Positions 16,258 to 22,834 of a stretch of DNA of 25,707 nucleotides are shown in pieces. The stretch comes from an uncultured Treponema sp. (GTDB lineage: Bacteria; Spirochaetota; Spirochaetia; Treponematales; Treponemataceae). The notes under the pieces were generated by a model. That model ran no database searches, was not told where the DNA came from, and saw only the letters and a list, made by a program, of their open reading frames with translations. The stretch is taken from positions 1-25,707 of the forward strand of contig CAKUWD010000017.1 in assembly GCA_934699065.1 (NCBI GenBank). Direction: 5' to 3'. Every line of letters begins with the position of its first letter. The stretch's first letter is position 1. Both the position numbers and the translations under genes were made by a program.

Positions 16258-17274
16258 CTAATTGTTTGAAATTCTTGCAGTCTGCCTGTCAAATTCAGAT
16301 ATATATTCCTTGTCTTGTGTTATACGAAATATTTCGTATTCCTTATGAGCTTTTTTGATTGCCTCTTCATGAGACACTTTTCCCTTTCCCTCAAAAATTT
16401 TTCTGTTGTTGTTTTTAAGGAAACTGTTTACAGCATTAACACAATCTTGCATAGTCATTAAAAGATGATCTTCGGCTTGTAATTCTGCATAATCAATAAA
16501 CATAGTCACGAGACGATTTAATTTCGAAATTTCTCTTTCATTAAGATAATTCTTTGCAATTGTCACGTCAGATTTTAAGATCTTACCATCAGGAGAGTTT
16601 TTCCACGATGTCAGCCCCATATGTTTTTGAGATGAATCAGCTCTTGTATATACAAGTTCTGCTGCAGTATTACCAGAAACTGCATAATGTAGCTTATTCT
16701 GAACAAAAGCATAAAATTGTTTTGTTGTTTCGCTGTTTTTATCATAATCTGAACTACACTGCTCAAAAATGTCTGTTATTTTTTGATATGCACGGCGTTC
16801 ACTTGCTCGAATCTCACGGATTTTCTCAAGCAATTCGTCAAAATAATCTTGCCCAAAACTGCGTCCATTTTTTAACAAGGTATCATTAAGAACAAAACCT
16901 TTAATTATGTATTCTTTGAGAGTTTTTGTGGCCCATTGTCGAAATTTTGTCGCTTTCTTAGAATTAACTCGATAACCAACCGCAACTATAGCATCCAGAT
17001 TATAAAAATCTACCATTCGACGGACACTACGTGAGCCTTCATTTTGAACTTGTTCCATTTTGGAACAAGTTGAATTCTTGTCCAGTTCCTGTTCATTAAA
17101 AATATTAAGCAGGTGTTTTGTGACTGCCTGAGACTGTACATCAAACAATTGCGCCATCGCTTTTTGTGTGAGCCAAAATGTCTCATCCTTGAAGACAACA
17201 TCAACACAAATATTGCTATTTCCATCTTGATATAGAACTATTGTATTTGTCTTTGCAATTTCTTTTTCTGACAT
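16258..17274 (-). CDS. RhuM-family (virulence RhuM-like) protein
   Basis: The 338-residue protein matches the RhuM family seen in Salmonella SPI-3 and as cargo of many type I RM loci: ETFWLTQKAMAQLFDV at 31-46, YNLDAIVAVGYRVNS at 91-105, FRQWATKTLKEYIIKGFVLN at 111-130 and RAYQKITDIF. The N-terminus looks like a phage-antirepressor/BRO-type DNA-binding domain; biochemical function is unknown. A longer frame reaches 17307, but GGAGGGG at 17280-17286 and a TAATG overlap with the upstream membrane gene fix the start at 17274. Codons 68-76 contain a perfect 11-bp-arm palindrome (17047-17071). Confidence 0.88.
   Translation of the reverse strand: MSEKEIAKTNTIVLYQDGNSNICVDVVFKDETFWLTQKAMAQLFDVQSQAVTKHLLNIFNEQELDKNSTCSKMEQVQNEGSRSVRRMVDFYNLDAIVAVGYRVNSKKATKFRQWATKTLKEYIIKGFVLNDTLLKNGRSFGQDYFDELLEKIREIRASERRAYQKITDIFEQCSSDYDKNSETTKQFYAFVQNKLHYAVSGNTAAELVYTRADSSQKHMGLTSWKNSPDGKILKSDVTIAKNYLNEREISKLNRLVTMFIDYAELQAEDHLLMTMQDCVNAVNSFLKNNNRKIFEGKGKVSHEEAIKKAHKEYEIFRITQDKEYISEFDRQTARISNN
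17047..17071. repeat. Palindrome inside rhuM
   Basis: AACTTGTTCCA (17047-17057), a 3-base loop, then its perfect reverse complement TGGAACAAGTT (17061-17071). On the coding strand it spans the residues around TCSKMEQV, a variable stretch between two conserved blocks of the family. Perfect 11-bp arms with such a short loop are unlikely by chance in a region this size. Confidence 0.85.
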
Positions 17275-18263
17275 TACAGCCCCTCCTGTGAAAAATTTTC
17301 TATACACACTGAAGCATTTGTCTTTTCGATTTTAGTATATATTTCCTTAAAACATTTCCTTTGTGTCAACAAACCGTCTTTATCAAAAACAACGGTGTTA
17401 TTTAAATCTAAATGAAGAGCATTTTGAGATAAATCTTCATGAGCAATACATGTGTAATATTGTGATTTTGATTCATAATAAACCGCATAAAGCATATCTG
17501 AATCATTTAGAATCTTATATTCTTTTGCATTTTTAGCCGCATTAATAGCAGTTTGAGAAATAAAAATGTACAACAGAATACTTGCAATAAAAATCACTAA
17601 AAAACAAATGGAATTTAAGAGATTCCTTGAAATTATAGAACTTTTTATTTCATCTTTCTTTATCCATTTTTTTCTAAATTTTTCGGATATAATACAACCT
17701 AGGTAAGTAATAAACTGTAAAAAATATAAAGGAGTTACAAATATAGCAGTTATAAACACACAGATTTTTGATATAAAAGTTTCTAAGGATAAAAAATCAA
17801 AACTAATAAATACTCCCAAATAACATATTGTAAAACTTATAAGGAAATTGACAACAAATCGTAAAAGTTTAATCAAGATTTGTTCTTTTTCTAGATTACT
17901 GAACCACTGAACAAAAGAGATAATTATTAATATGATTCCAATGGCATTACTTATGCCATAAAATATCAAATTCAGCAAATCAATTTCAACACCTAAAATA
18001 TTGGCATTATAAAAACTTAAATATTTCTTTTCATAAGTATATGCAAGGAATAGTATGATTCCCCATAGCAAAGAAAAAAATGCTGTAAAAAAAGAAATTC
18101 TCTCTCCCAAGGAGGCTTCTGAAAATCTATCATAAAAAAGCATCCATTTTGCATCTTTTAATGCTTTATAAGCTGATTTATGATTTCCATAATTATTATC
18201 AGATTCATCTTTTATACTCCATCCACCTAATTCAATATTCTCAGAAATTATATACTTAGACAT
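17274..18263 (-). CDS. Membrane protein of unknown function, about five transmembrane helices
   Basis: I do not recognise this 329-residue protein. The first 50 residues are soluble, and five hydrophobic helices follow at about 56-76, 97-119, 134-154, 165-192 and 214-236, with a Lys-rich loop (194-207, EKFRKKWIKKDE) between the last two. The C-terminal 90 residues are soluble and polar (about 240-329). It is among the most AT-rich genes of the operon. The start is supported by AGGGAGG about 7 bases upstream of the ATG, and its TAA overlaps the rhuM start (TAATG), so the two are probably translated together. A membrane protein inside an RM operon suggests an additional defence or effector role, but nothing in the sequence proves this. 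Confidence 0.75.
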   Translation of the reverse strand: MSKYIISENIELGGWSIKDESDNNYGNHKSAYKALKDAKWMLFYDRFSEASLGERISFFTAFFSLLWGIILFLAYTYEKKYLSFYNANILGVEIDLLNLIFYGISNAIGIILIIISFVQWFSNLEKEQILIKLLRFVVNFLISFTICYLGVFISFDFLSLETFISKICVFITAIFVTPLYFLQFITYLGCIISEKFRKKWIKKDEIKSSIISRNLLNSICFLVIFIASILLYIFISQTAINAAKNAKEYKILNDSDMLYAVYYESKSQYYTCIAHEDLSQNALHLDLNNTVVFDKDGLLTQRKCFKEIYTKIEKTNASVCIENFSQEGL

Positions 18264-18280
18264 TACATTGCCCTCCCTAA

Positions 18281-19165
18281 TTACAAATTTTTCAATATCA
18301 GCGGAATAAGAACCTCAGAATCTTCCATGAGTTCAAATGCGAAACACTTTTTTCCTAAATCTTTGAGCGATGCGCCTATGTGGTACACAGTCATATTGTC
18401 GATTATAAGAAATCGGTCATGCATTTTTGATGTATGATTTAATGTTAGCTGAGAATACTGCGAATTGAATTTCTGCACATCAAGCGAACTGATTTTTGTT
18501 TTACTATCAGTATAAATCGTAACTTGAACACCAGATTTCTTTTTGGAAAACTGTTCAAGCACACTTAAATCAACATAGCCGTCAATTAAAATAACTTCTT
18601 TTTTTGCTTTCTGGATGATATTCTGGAAGAATACATAAGCATCAAAAATTTGCCCTTGAAAAAAAATACCTTCTCTTTTGGGCTTAGAATTTGATTCTAA
18701 AGCCGCAAATATTTTTTCAAAATTCTTATCATGTTCTAAAAGCTTTGTTTCGGTATTTGTTAATCGACTTATAATATTTGCATTTTCCTGCAAATAATGC
18801 CGCATCTGAACAAAGGCATTCATAATTTCTATACTGACTTTTACAGCTATTTCGCTACGAAGAACAGCAGAAAGCATAGCAACACCTTGCTCGGTAAAAG
18901 CGTAAGGAAGTTTACGAAGTCCCATTTTTTCTGAATTGGATATCACAAATTGTGATTTCCAAATTTTCAATTCTTCTTCTGTCAACTGAAAACAAAAATG
19001 TTCTGGAAACCGCTCAATATTTCGCTTTACAGCTTGATTTATAACACGAGTTTCTACCCCATATAATTCCGCCAAATCGCGGTCTATCATTACCTGTTTT
19101 TCACGGATTATATATATCTTTCTTTCAATTGAGTCTGCTTTAATTATTGTCATCTCATTATTCAT
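18281..19165 (-). CDS. ORF6N-domain protein with C-terminal PLD-like domain
   Basis: The 294-residue protein joins an ORF6N/antirepressor-type DNA-binding domain (about 10-105: VMIDRDLAELYGVETRVINQ, ERFPEHFCFQLTEEE, LPYAFTEQGVAMLSAVLRSE) to a helical linker (120-155) and a PLD-like domain (about 165-294). The latter has His249 and Asp256 in MHDRFLIID and YHIGASLKDLGKK at 261-273. One HxR/K-type half-site is visible, so an active nuclease would need dimerisation. The frame is open to 19213, but CGGAGGAATTT before the ATG at 19163-19165 decides the start. Codons 68-77 carry a 27-base palindrome (18936-18962), and a related perfect palindrome lies just upstream (19187-19213). Confidence 0.85.
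   Translation of the reverse strand: MNNEMTIIKADSIERKIYIIREKQVMIDRDLAELYGVETRVINQAVKRNIERFPEHFCFQLTEEELKIWKSQFVISNSEKMGLRKLPYAFTEQGVAMLSAVLRSEIAVKVSIEIMNAFVQMRHYLQENANIISRLTNTETKLLEHDKNFEKIFAALESNSKPKREGIFFQGQIFDAYVFFQNIIQKAKKEVILIDGYVDLSVLEQFSKKKSGVQVTIYTDSKTKISSLDVQKFNSQYSQLTLNHTSKMHDRFLIIDNMTVYHIGASLKDLGKKCFAFELMEDSEVLIPLILKNL
18936..18962. repeat. Palindrome inside the ORF6N gene
   Basis: Arms TTGGATATCACAA (18936-18948) and TTGTGATTTCCAA (18950-18962) pair over 13 bp with one mismatch around a single base. It shares 23 of 27 positions with the intergenic palindrome at 19187-19213. On the coding strand it encodes the stretch around WKSQFVISN. Confidence 0.85.
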
Positions 19166-19186
19166 AAATTCCTCCGTTTTTTTTGA

Positions 19187-19213
19187 TTGGAGGTCACAAA
19201 TTGTGACCTCCAA
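19187..19213. repeat. Perfect 27-base palindrome between hsdS and the ORF6N gene
   Basis: TTGGAGGTCACAA (19187-19199), one A, then its exact reverse complement TTGTGACCTCCAA (19201-19213). It lies 22 bases upstream of the ORF6N ATG, close to the ribosome-binding site. On the minus strand it is followed by an A-tract, not a T-tract, so it is not a terminator for this operon. It could be an operator or an RNA stem. Its similarity to the palindrome inside the next gene argues for a shared element. Confidence 0.9.
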
Positions 19214-19218
19214 TTCTG

Positions 19219-20463
19219 TTATATTTTTACCCGCACAGTTCCCGTAAGCAGAAGTTGTGCAAGTGATTTTTTCTTTTGTTTTTCTTGTTCTATACTCGAT
19301 TTTATCAAAGCGATTTCTTTATCTGCGGCAGAAAACACTTGGGAAATGATTTTTTGTTCAGGAAGAGTTGGAAGATAAATTTCATAGTTGGATATTATTT
19401 CCAAGTTTAGGCCACCACGACTGCCATCACCAGAAGAAATCATTCTTAAATCAGAGTATTTTGAATCCAAAAAATAGAATAAAAATTTATAATCAATATT
19501 TTTAGGGATAACGGAAGCTAAAGATTGATTTGTACATAAAGCAATCTCATTCACTGCAACCATTCCGCGAGTTTTCCCCTGTCCAGCCAATGCAATCAAC
19601 ACAGACTTCGGTGGAACTATTTTTGTACTACAAGATTCGTATCCTAATTGAGATATTTTTACCTCAGTTTCAAAAATAATCCGTTTGTTTATTTCACCAG
19701 ATGACATCCAAGATATGTTACCATTCCAAAAATCCTTAATCTTTGTTGAAGGTGTAGCTCCAGCTATTATTTTCGTACTAACATCCTTGATTCTCTCTTT
19801 CTTCCATCCGCTCTTATTAATTACCACACCACCAAGCGAGATTTTTTCTTCGCAATTAACATTTGTATGAGGCACTTCCAGAAGTTTCTGCATGAGCCAT
19901 TTTTTTTGTTGCAGCTTCTGTTCCAATAACTTTTGTTTGAGAGAAATTATTCTATCTTGTTTGCAAAGAATTTCTGCAATTTTCTGCTGTTCCGCAAGCG
20001 GGGGAAAAGGAATTGGAATATTAAAGAAATCCTCTGTAGTAATATTCATTCGATCATATCTTGCACCGTAATTTGCAACAGTCTTCATATAGCTATGCCA
20101 AAAAGTACTTTTGAAATACTGCTCAAGATAATCATCAGAAAGATTCTTTTCTGTTATTTTGAACACAGTATAAAGGGGTGACATTATACCTGTTTCTTTA
20201 ATATGTGACTTTCTAATTGGACCACAAGGCGCTGATGCTGAAATACGAGGATTATACACATAGTCGCCTTCTTCAACAATGTAGTATCCAGCAATGTTTT
20301 CTTTATTGGATATTTCTTTGTCAAAATAATCCATTTGTCTAACAATTCCGAGGGTCGCAGAATTTGTATATGTTTCTGTGTATTTTAAATCTTTATTTTT
20401 TGCAGTTTTGTGAACTGCAATATCTTTGAGTCTGTTTTCTTTCCAACCATCAGGTAATTTCAT
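19219..20463 (-). CDS. hsdS: Type I restriction enzyme specificity subunit, full length (two TRDs)
   Basis: HsdS reads the bipartite target for HsdM and HsdR. The 414-residue protein has the two-repeat layout. TRD1 is at about 1-150, followed by conserved PFPPLAEQQKIAEIL and a coiled-coil spacer (ISLKQKLLEQKLQQKKWLMQ). TRD2 is at about 215-355, followed by YLPTLPEQKIISQVFSAADK and a second helix. An ATG 9 bases upstream directly follows AAGGAG with no spacing, so the second ATG (20461-20463) is the better start. It lies 23 bases after yhcG. It shows no close match to the short HsdS at 24364-24963, so there is no sign of recombinational switching between them. Confidence 0.93.
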   Translation of the reverse strand: MKLPDGWKENRLKDIAVHKTAKNKDLKYTETYTNSATLGIVRQMDYFDKEISNKENIAGYYIVEEGDYVYNPRISASAPCGPIRKSHIKETGIMSPLYTVFKITEKNLSDDYLEQYFKSTFWHSYMKTVANYGARYDRMNITTEDFFNIPIPFPPLAEQQKIAEILCKQDRIISLKQKLLEQKLQQKKWLMQKLLEVPHTNVNCEEKISLGGVVINKSGWKKERIKDVSTKIIAGATPSTKIKDFWNGNISWMSSGEINKRIIFETEVKISQLGYESCSTKIVPPKSVLIALAGQGKTRGMVAVNEIALCTNQSLASVIPKNIDYKFLFYFLDSKYSDLRMISSGDGSRGGLNLEIISNYEIYLPTLPEQKIISQVFSAADKEIALIKSSIEQEKQKKKSLAQLLLTGTVRVKI

Positions 20464-20486
20464 TTTGTTCATCTCCTTGTTTAATA

Positions 20487-21518
20487 CTATTCGGATTTGA
20501 TTTTGTCATTATGCTGCAATCTGTAAATCTCCTTTTGATGTTCAATTTCTGCCTTAAGTTGTTCCTCTGATGGCATACAGGTCATAAGTTTGGCTGCATA
20601 GAGTTGGTCATTATTATTCAAGACGGAATACTTTGCAATTGCTTCGTCCGTTTCGGAACACAAAACAATGCCGATTGTCGGGTTATCCCCATCAGTGCGT
20701 TTAAATTCATCGTACATACGCACATACATATCCATTTGCCCTACATCCTGATGCCTGATTTTACCCTTCTTTAAGTCAATAAGCACATAGCATTTTAAAA
20801 CTATATTGTAAAAAACAAGGTCAATATAATAATCTTCTGCATCAGTATGAATATGCTGTTGCCGGGCAACAAAAGCAAAACCTTTGCCCATTTCAAGTAA
20901 GAAATCTTTTAAATGTGAAATAATTGAACTTTTCAAATCAGACTCGGAAAAATCTTCTCCTGTTTTAAATCCTAAAAACTCAGCCATAAACGGATTTTTA
21001 AGGATTTCTGGAGCAGAGATTTCTTTTTTTGAACTGTCAACTATTGCAGGATTTGAGAAATGTCGTTCAAAATATTGAGTGCTGATATTTCTACTCAAAG
21101 TGCGGGTACTCCACATTTCTTTAGAAGCTGTTTCTATATACCATCTGCAAGCAGTTGTATCAGCAACACGCAAAACAGCCAGATAATGAGTCCATGTTAG
21201 ATTTGGAAATCGCGATTTCCAAATCTCAGAATCAGGAAAAATCGTATAAAATTTTCTAAACTGTCGCAAATAACGGGCAGAAAAACCTTCCCCAAAATCT
21301 TGTTCGAGTTCCTTTGAAAGCAATTCAATTAGATGAGTTCCGTATTCAGCACGTTTTTTTCCCTGTTGTTCCTGTTCCACAATACGCTTTCCAATATTCC
21401 AATAAGTCTGTATCATAACAGAAGATACAGCACCATAAGCCGCATTTCTTCCATCACGAATTATTTTCTTAATGTCATTTACAAAAGTAATTTCGGAGTC
21501 TTTAATTTCATTTTTCAT
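20487..21518 (-). CDS. YhcG-type PDDEXK nuclease-domain protein (DUF1016)
   Basis: The 343-residue protein matches the YhcG/DUF1016 family: an N-terminal helical domain (VSSVMIQTYWNIGKRIVEQEQ, GFSARYLRQFRKFY, LTWTHYLAVLRV) and a C-terminal PD-(D/E)xK-like nuclease fold (about 195-290) with Asp233 (YYIDLVFY), the Asp248-Leu-Lys250 site (VLIDLKKGK) and QMDMYVRMYDE. Nuclease activity is inferred. The family is common as cargo in type I RM loci. GGAGG at 21525-21529 fixes the start. Codons 98-106 contain a perfect 28-base palindrome encoding EIWKSRFPN between the conserved FP and LTWTHY blocks, a possible insertion. Confidence 0.9.
   Translation of the reverse strand: MKNEIKDSEITFVNDIKKIIRDGRNAAYGAVSSVMIQTYWNIGKRIVEQEQQGKKRAEYGTHLIELLSKELEQDFGEGFSARYLRQFRKFYTIFPDSEIWKSRFPNLTWTHYLAVLRVADTTACRWYIETASKEMWSTRTLSRNISTQYFERHFSNPAIVDSSKKEISAPEILKNPFMAEFLGFKTGEDFSESDLKSSIISHLKDFLLEMGKGFAFVARQQHIHTDAEDYYIDLVFYNIVLKCYVLIDLKKGKIRHQDVGQMDMYVRMYDEFKRTDGDNPTIGIVLCSETDEAIAKYSVLNNNDQLYAAKLMTCMPSEEQLKAEIEHQKEIYRLQHNDKIKSE
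21199..21226. repeat. Perfect 28-base palindrome inside yhcG
   Basis: AGATTTGGAAATCG (21199-21212) is followed with no spacer by its exact reverse complement CGATTTCCAAATCT (21213-21226). On the coding strand, ATTTGGAAATCGCGATTT corresponds to ATTTGGAAATCACAATTT in the ORF6N gene, read in the same frame. Confidence 0.92.
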
Positions 21519-21544
21519 TTACAATCCTCCATTTATATCTCTAG

Positions 21545-21568
21545 CAATTTGTGCATGTGCGCAAATTG
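21545..21568. repeat. Palindrome upstream of yhcG
   Basis: CAATTTGTGC (21545-21554) and GCGCAAATTG (21559-21568) pair over 10 bp with one mismatch around 4 bases. It lies just after the stop of the 126-residue gene and about 27 bases upstream of the yhcG ATG. The half-site CAATTTGTG also forms the centre of the 18936-18962 and 19187-19213 palindromes. Confidence 0.7.
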
Positions 21569-21572
21569 GATT

Positions 21573-21953
21573 TCATTTATATTCCATCTCTCTTGTTAGT
21601 CCGAATATAATATTTTTTGCAATTTCTTTTTTACTTTCCCGTGCAAATGCATATGCAGGAATATAATCATGAAAATGTTTCAATTTATTTTTGAGTTCAA
21701 AATCAGTCCAATTTGGAGCAGTTTCTGTCGCAATACTTTTTAGGCCTGAATTAAAATCTGAAATAGAATTCATACTTGTCTCATATTCACTCAGCAATTT
21801 TTGCACAAAAGAATATGCAGATTGATAATTGTAATTAATCAGATGATATTCACATGCTTGAATATTCTCTCTGTCATGTGCAAATTCTTTGCTGGTTTTA
21901 AATAGTTCCAATGCCTCATAAAATGCTTTTATCTGCATTTCATCATTCGTCAT
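21573..21953 (-). CDS. Hypothetical 126-residue helical protein
   Basis: I do not recognise a family. The protein is predicted mostly helical, with no signal peptide or membrane segment (ALELFKTSKEFAHDRENI; YQSAYSFVQKLLSEYETSMN; FHDYIPAYAFARESKKEIAK). It overlaps the dinD 3' end by 11 bases. GGAGGGGAGA precedes the ATG at 21951-21953, making this start better than the ATG 12 bases upstream. Placed between dinD and yhcG, it may be a small partner of either. The sequence gives no catalytic clue. Confidence 0.7.
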   Translation of the reverse strand: MTNDEMQIKAFYEALELFKTSKEFAHDRENIQACEYHLINYNYQSAYSFVQKLLSEYETSMNSISDFNSGLKSIATETAPNWTDFELKNKLKHFHDYIPAYAFARESKKEIAKNIIFGLTREMEYK

Positions 21954-22788
21954 TCTCCCCTCCAATCATCTTTTTCGCATGTTCTTTTTCAATTTGCCTT
22001 ACACTTTTTTCTGGTGTTGGTAAATCTTCGGGCATTGTGCCGCCAAGTTCTTTGATGGTCTGACGAACTTTCTTTCCTACTTCAAAATGAGTTTTATTCG
22101 CTTCAGATTTTCCTTGGATATTTTCACGCCTAAGTTTTTCTTCTGTCTGTGTGGCACGGAAAAGATTTGCGGCAAGTTCTGTGCTTCCCATATAATCAAG
22201 AATATCCTGATTCTTTTTAAGTCCTTTTCGTTCTTTTATATCTTTTGCCTTTAGGCCATTATACAATCCCATATAACCATAATTCTGAAAGATTGCATAA
22301 TCGCGCGGTTCTTTTATTCCTGCATCATGAGCCGCATCAGCCAAAGCAGAGTTATGGCGTTTCATTTCATTGCGGATTGCAATACGCTTTTGTTCCTCTG
22401 AAAGACGTTCGTAATCTTCTATTAGTTCCTGCTGACGTGTTTTTACAGCAAAATATGTCTGGCCAAGCGCAATAATTTCTTTTCGCGGGTCACCATTCAT
22501 AACTATCAGATAACATGCATAACGAGAAAGTTCATAATCTTCAACACTTCGTTTAGCATTAGAACCAATATCAACCATTTTGCGCACCTCCGCAAAATGG
22601 TCTGCTACATTTTGTCCGCTATTATTGCATGCTGTTTTAGCACGCTCTATTGCTTCTTTTAAATATCGCCACTGAGAATATTCAAGTACGGGCTGTAATT
22701 CACGCGCATACCAAAATTCTTGTCCATATTCATTTACATGCTTGATATTATCAAAAATATTTTCATCGCCATAAAAGAAAAAAAACAT
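21943..22788 (-). CDS. dinD: DinD-like (DNA damage-inducible protein D) protein
   Basis: The 281-residue product matches the DinD family: EFWYARELQPVLEYSQWRYLKEAIERAKTAC, a conserved LSRYACYLIVMNGDPRKE at 87-104, ALGQTYFAVKTRQQEL, and DILDYMGSTELAANLFRATQTEEKL near the C-terminus. In E. coli DinD is LexA-regulated and reported to act on RecA filaments; the protein here may act differently as RM cargo. The frame opens with a TTG 6 bases upstream, but GGAGG at 22796-22800 is well spaced for the ATG at 22786-22788. The unusual start MFFFFYG is therefore probably real. Codons 63-71 contain a perfect 11-bp-arm palindrome, and a hairpin lies between the gene and hsdM. Confidence 0.88.
   Translation of the reverse strand: MFFFFYGDENIFDNIKHVNEYGQEFWYARELQPVLEYSQWRYLKEAIERAKTACNNSGQNVADHFAEVRKMVDIGSNAKRSVEDYELSRYACYLIVMNGDPRKEIIALGQTYFAVKTRQQELIEDYERLSEEQKRIAIRNEMKRHNSALADAAHDAGIKEPRDYAIFQNYGYMGLYNGLKAKDIKERKGLKKNQDILDYMGSTELAANLFRATQTEEKLRRENIQGKSEANKTHFEVGKKVRQTIKELGGTMPEDLPTPEKSVRQIEKEHAKKMIGGENDE
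22574..22601. repeat. Palindrome inside dinD
   Basis: ACCATTTTGCG (22574-22584), a 6-base loop and its perfect reverse complement CGCAAAATGGT (22591-22601). It encodes the stretch around DHFAEVRKMV, which I recall as common in this family, so part of the symmetry may follow from the protein sequence. Confidence 0.8.
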
Positions 22789-22809
22789 AAACAAACCTCC
22801 TTTTCAGCA

Positions 22810-22828
22810 AGGTCAAAAAGATTGACCT
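22810..22828. repeat. Short hairpin between hsdM and dinD
   Basis: AGGTCAA (22810-22816) and TTGACCT (22822-22828) pair perfectly around AAAGA, in the hsdM-dinD gap just before the dinD ribosome-binding site. Its GAGGTCA/TGACCT half-sites resemble those of the 19187-19213 palindrome. The 7-bp arms alone would not be remarkable. Confidence 0.55.
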
Positions 22829-22834
22829 CGATAT

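Noticed and set aside
19187..19213. The perfect palindrome as a transcription terminator
   Set aside because: On the operon (minus) strand the stem is followed by an A-tract. The T-tract is on the plus strand, where no gene reads into it.
20400..20420. Hairpin inside hsdS (TTGCAGTT with AACTGCAA)
   Set aside because: 8-bp arms are expected about twice by chance in a region of this size, so I did not count it with the longer cargo-gene palindromes.
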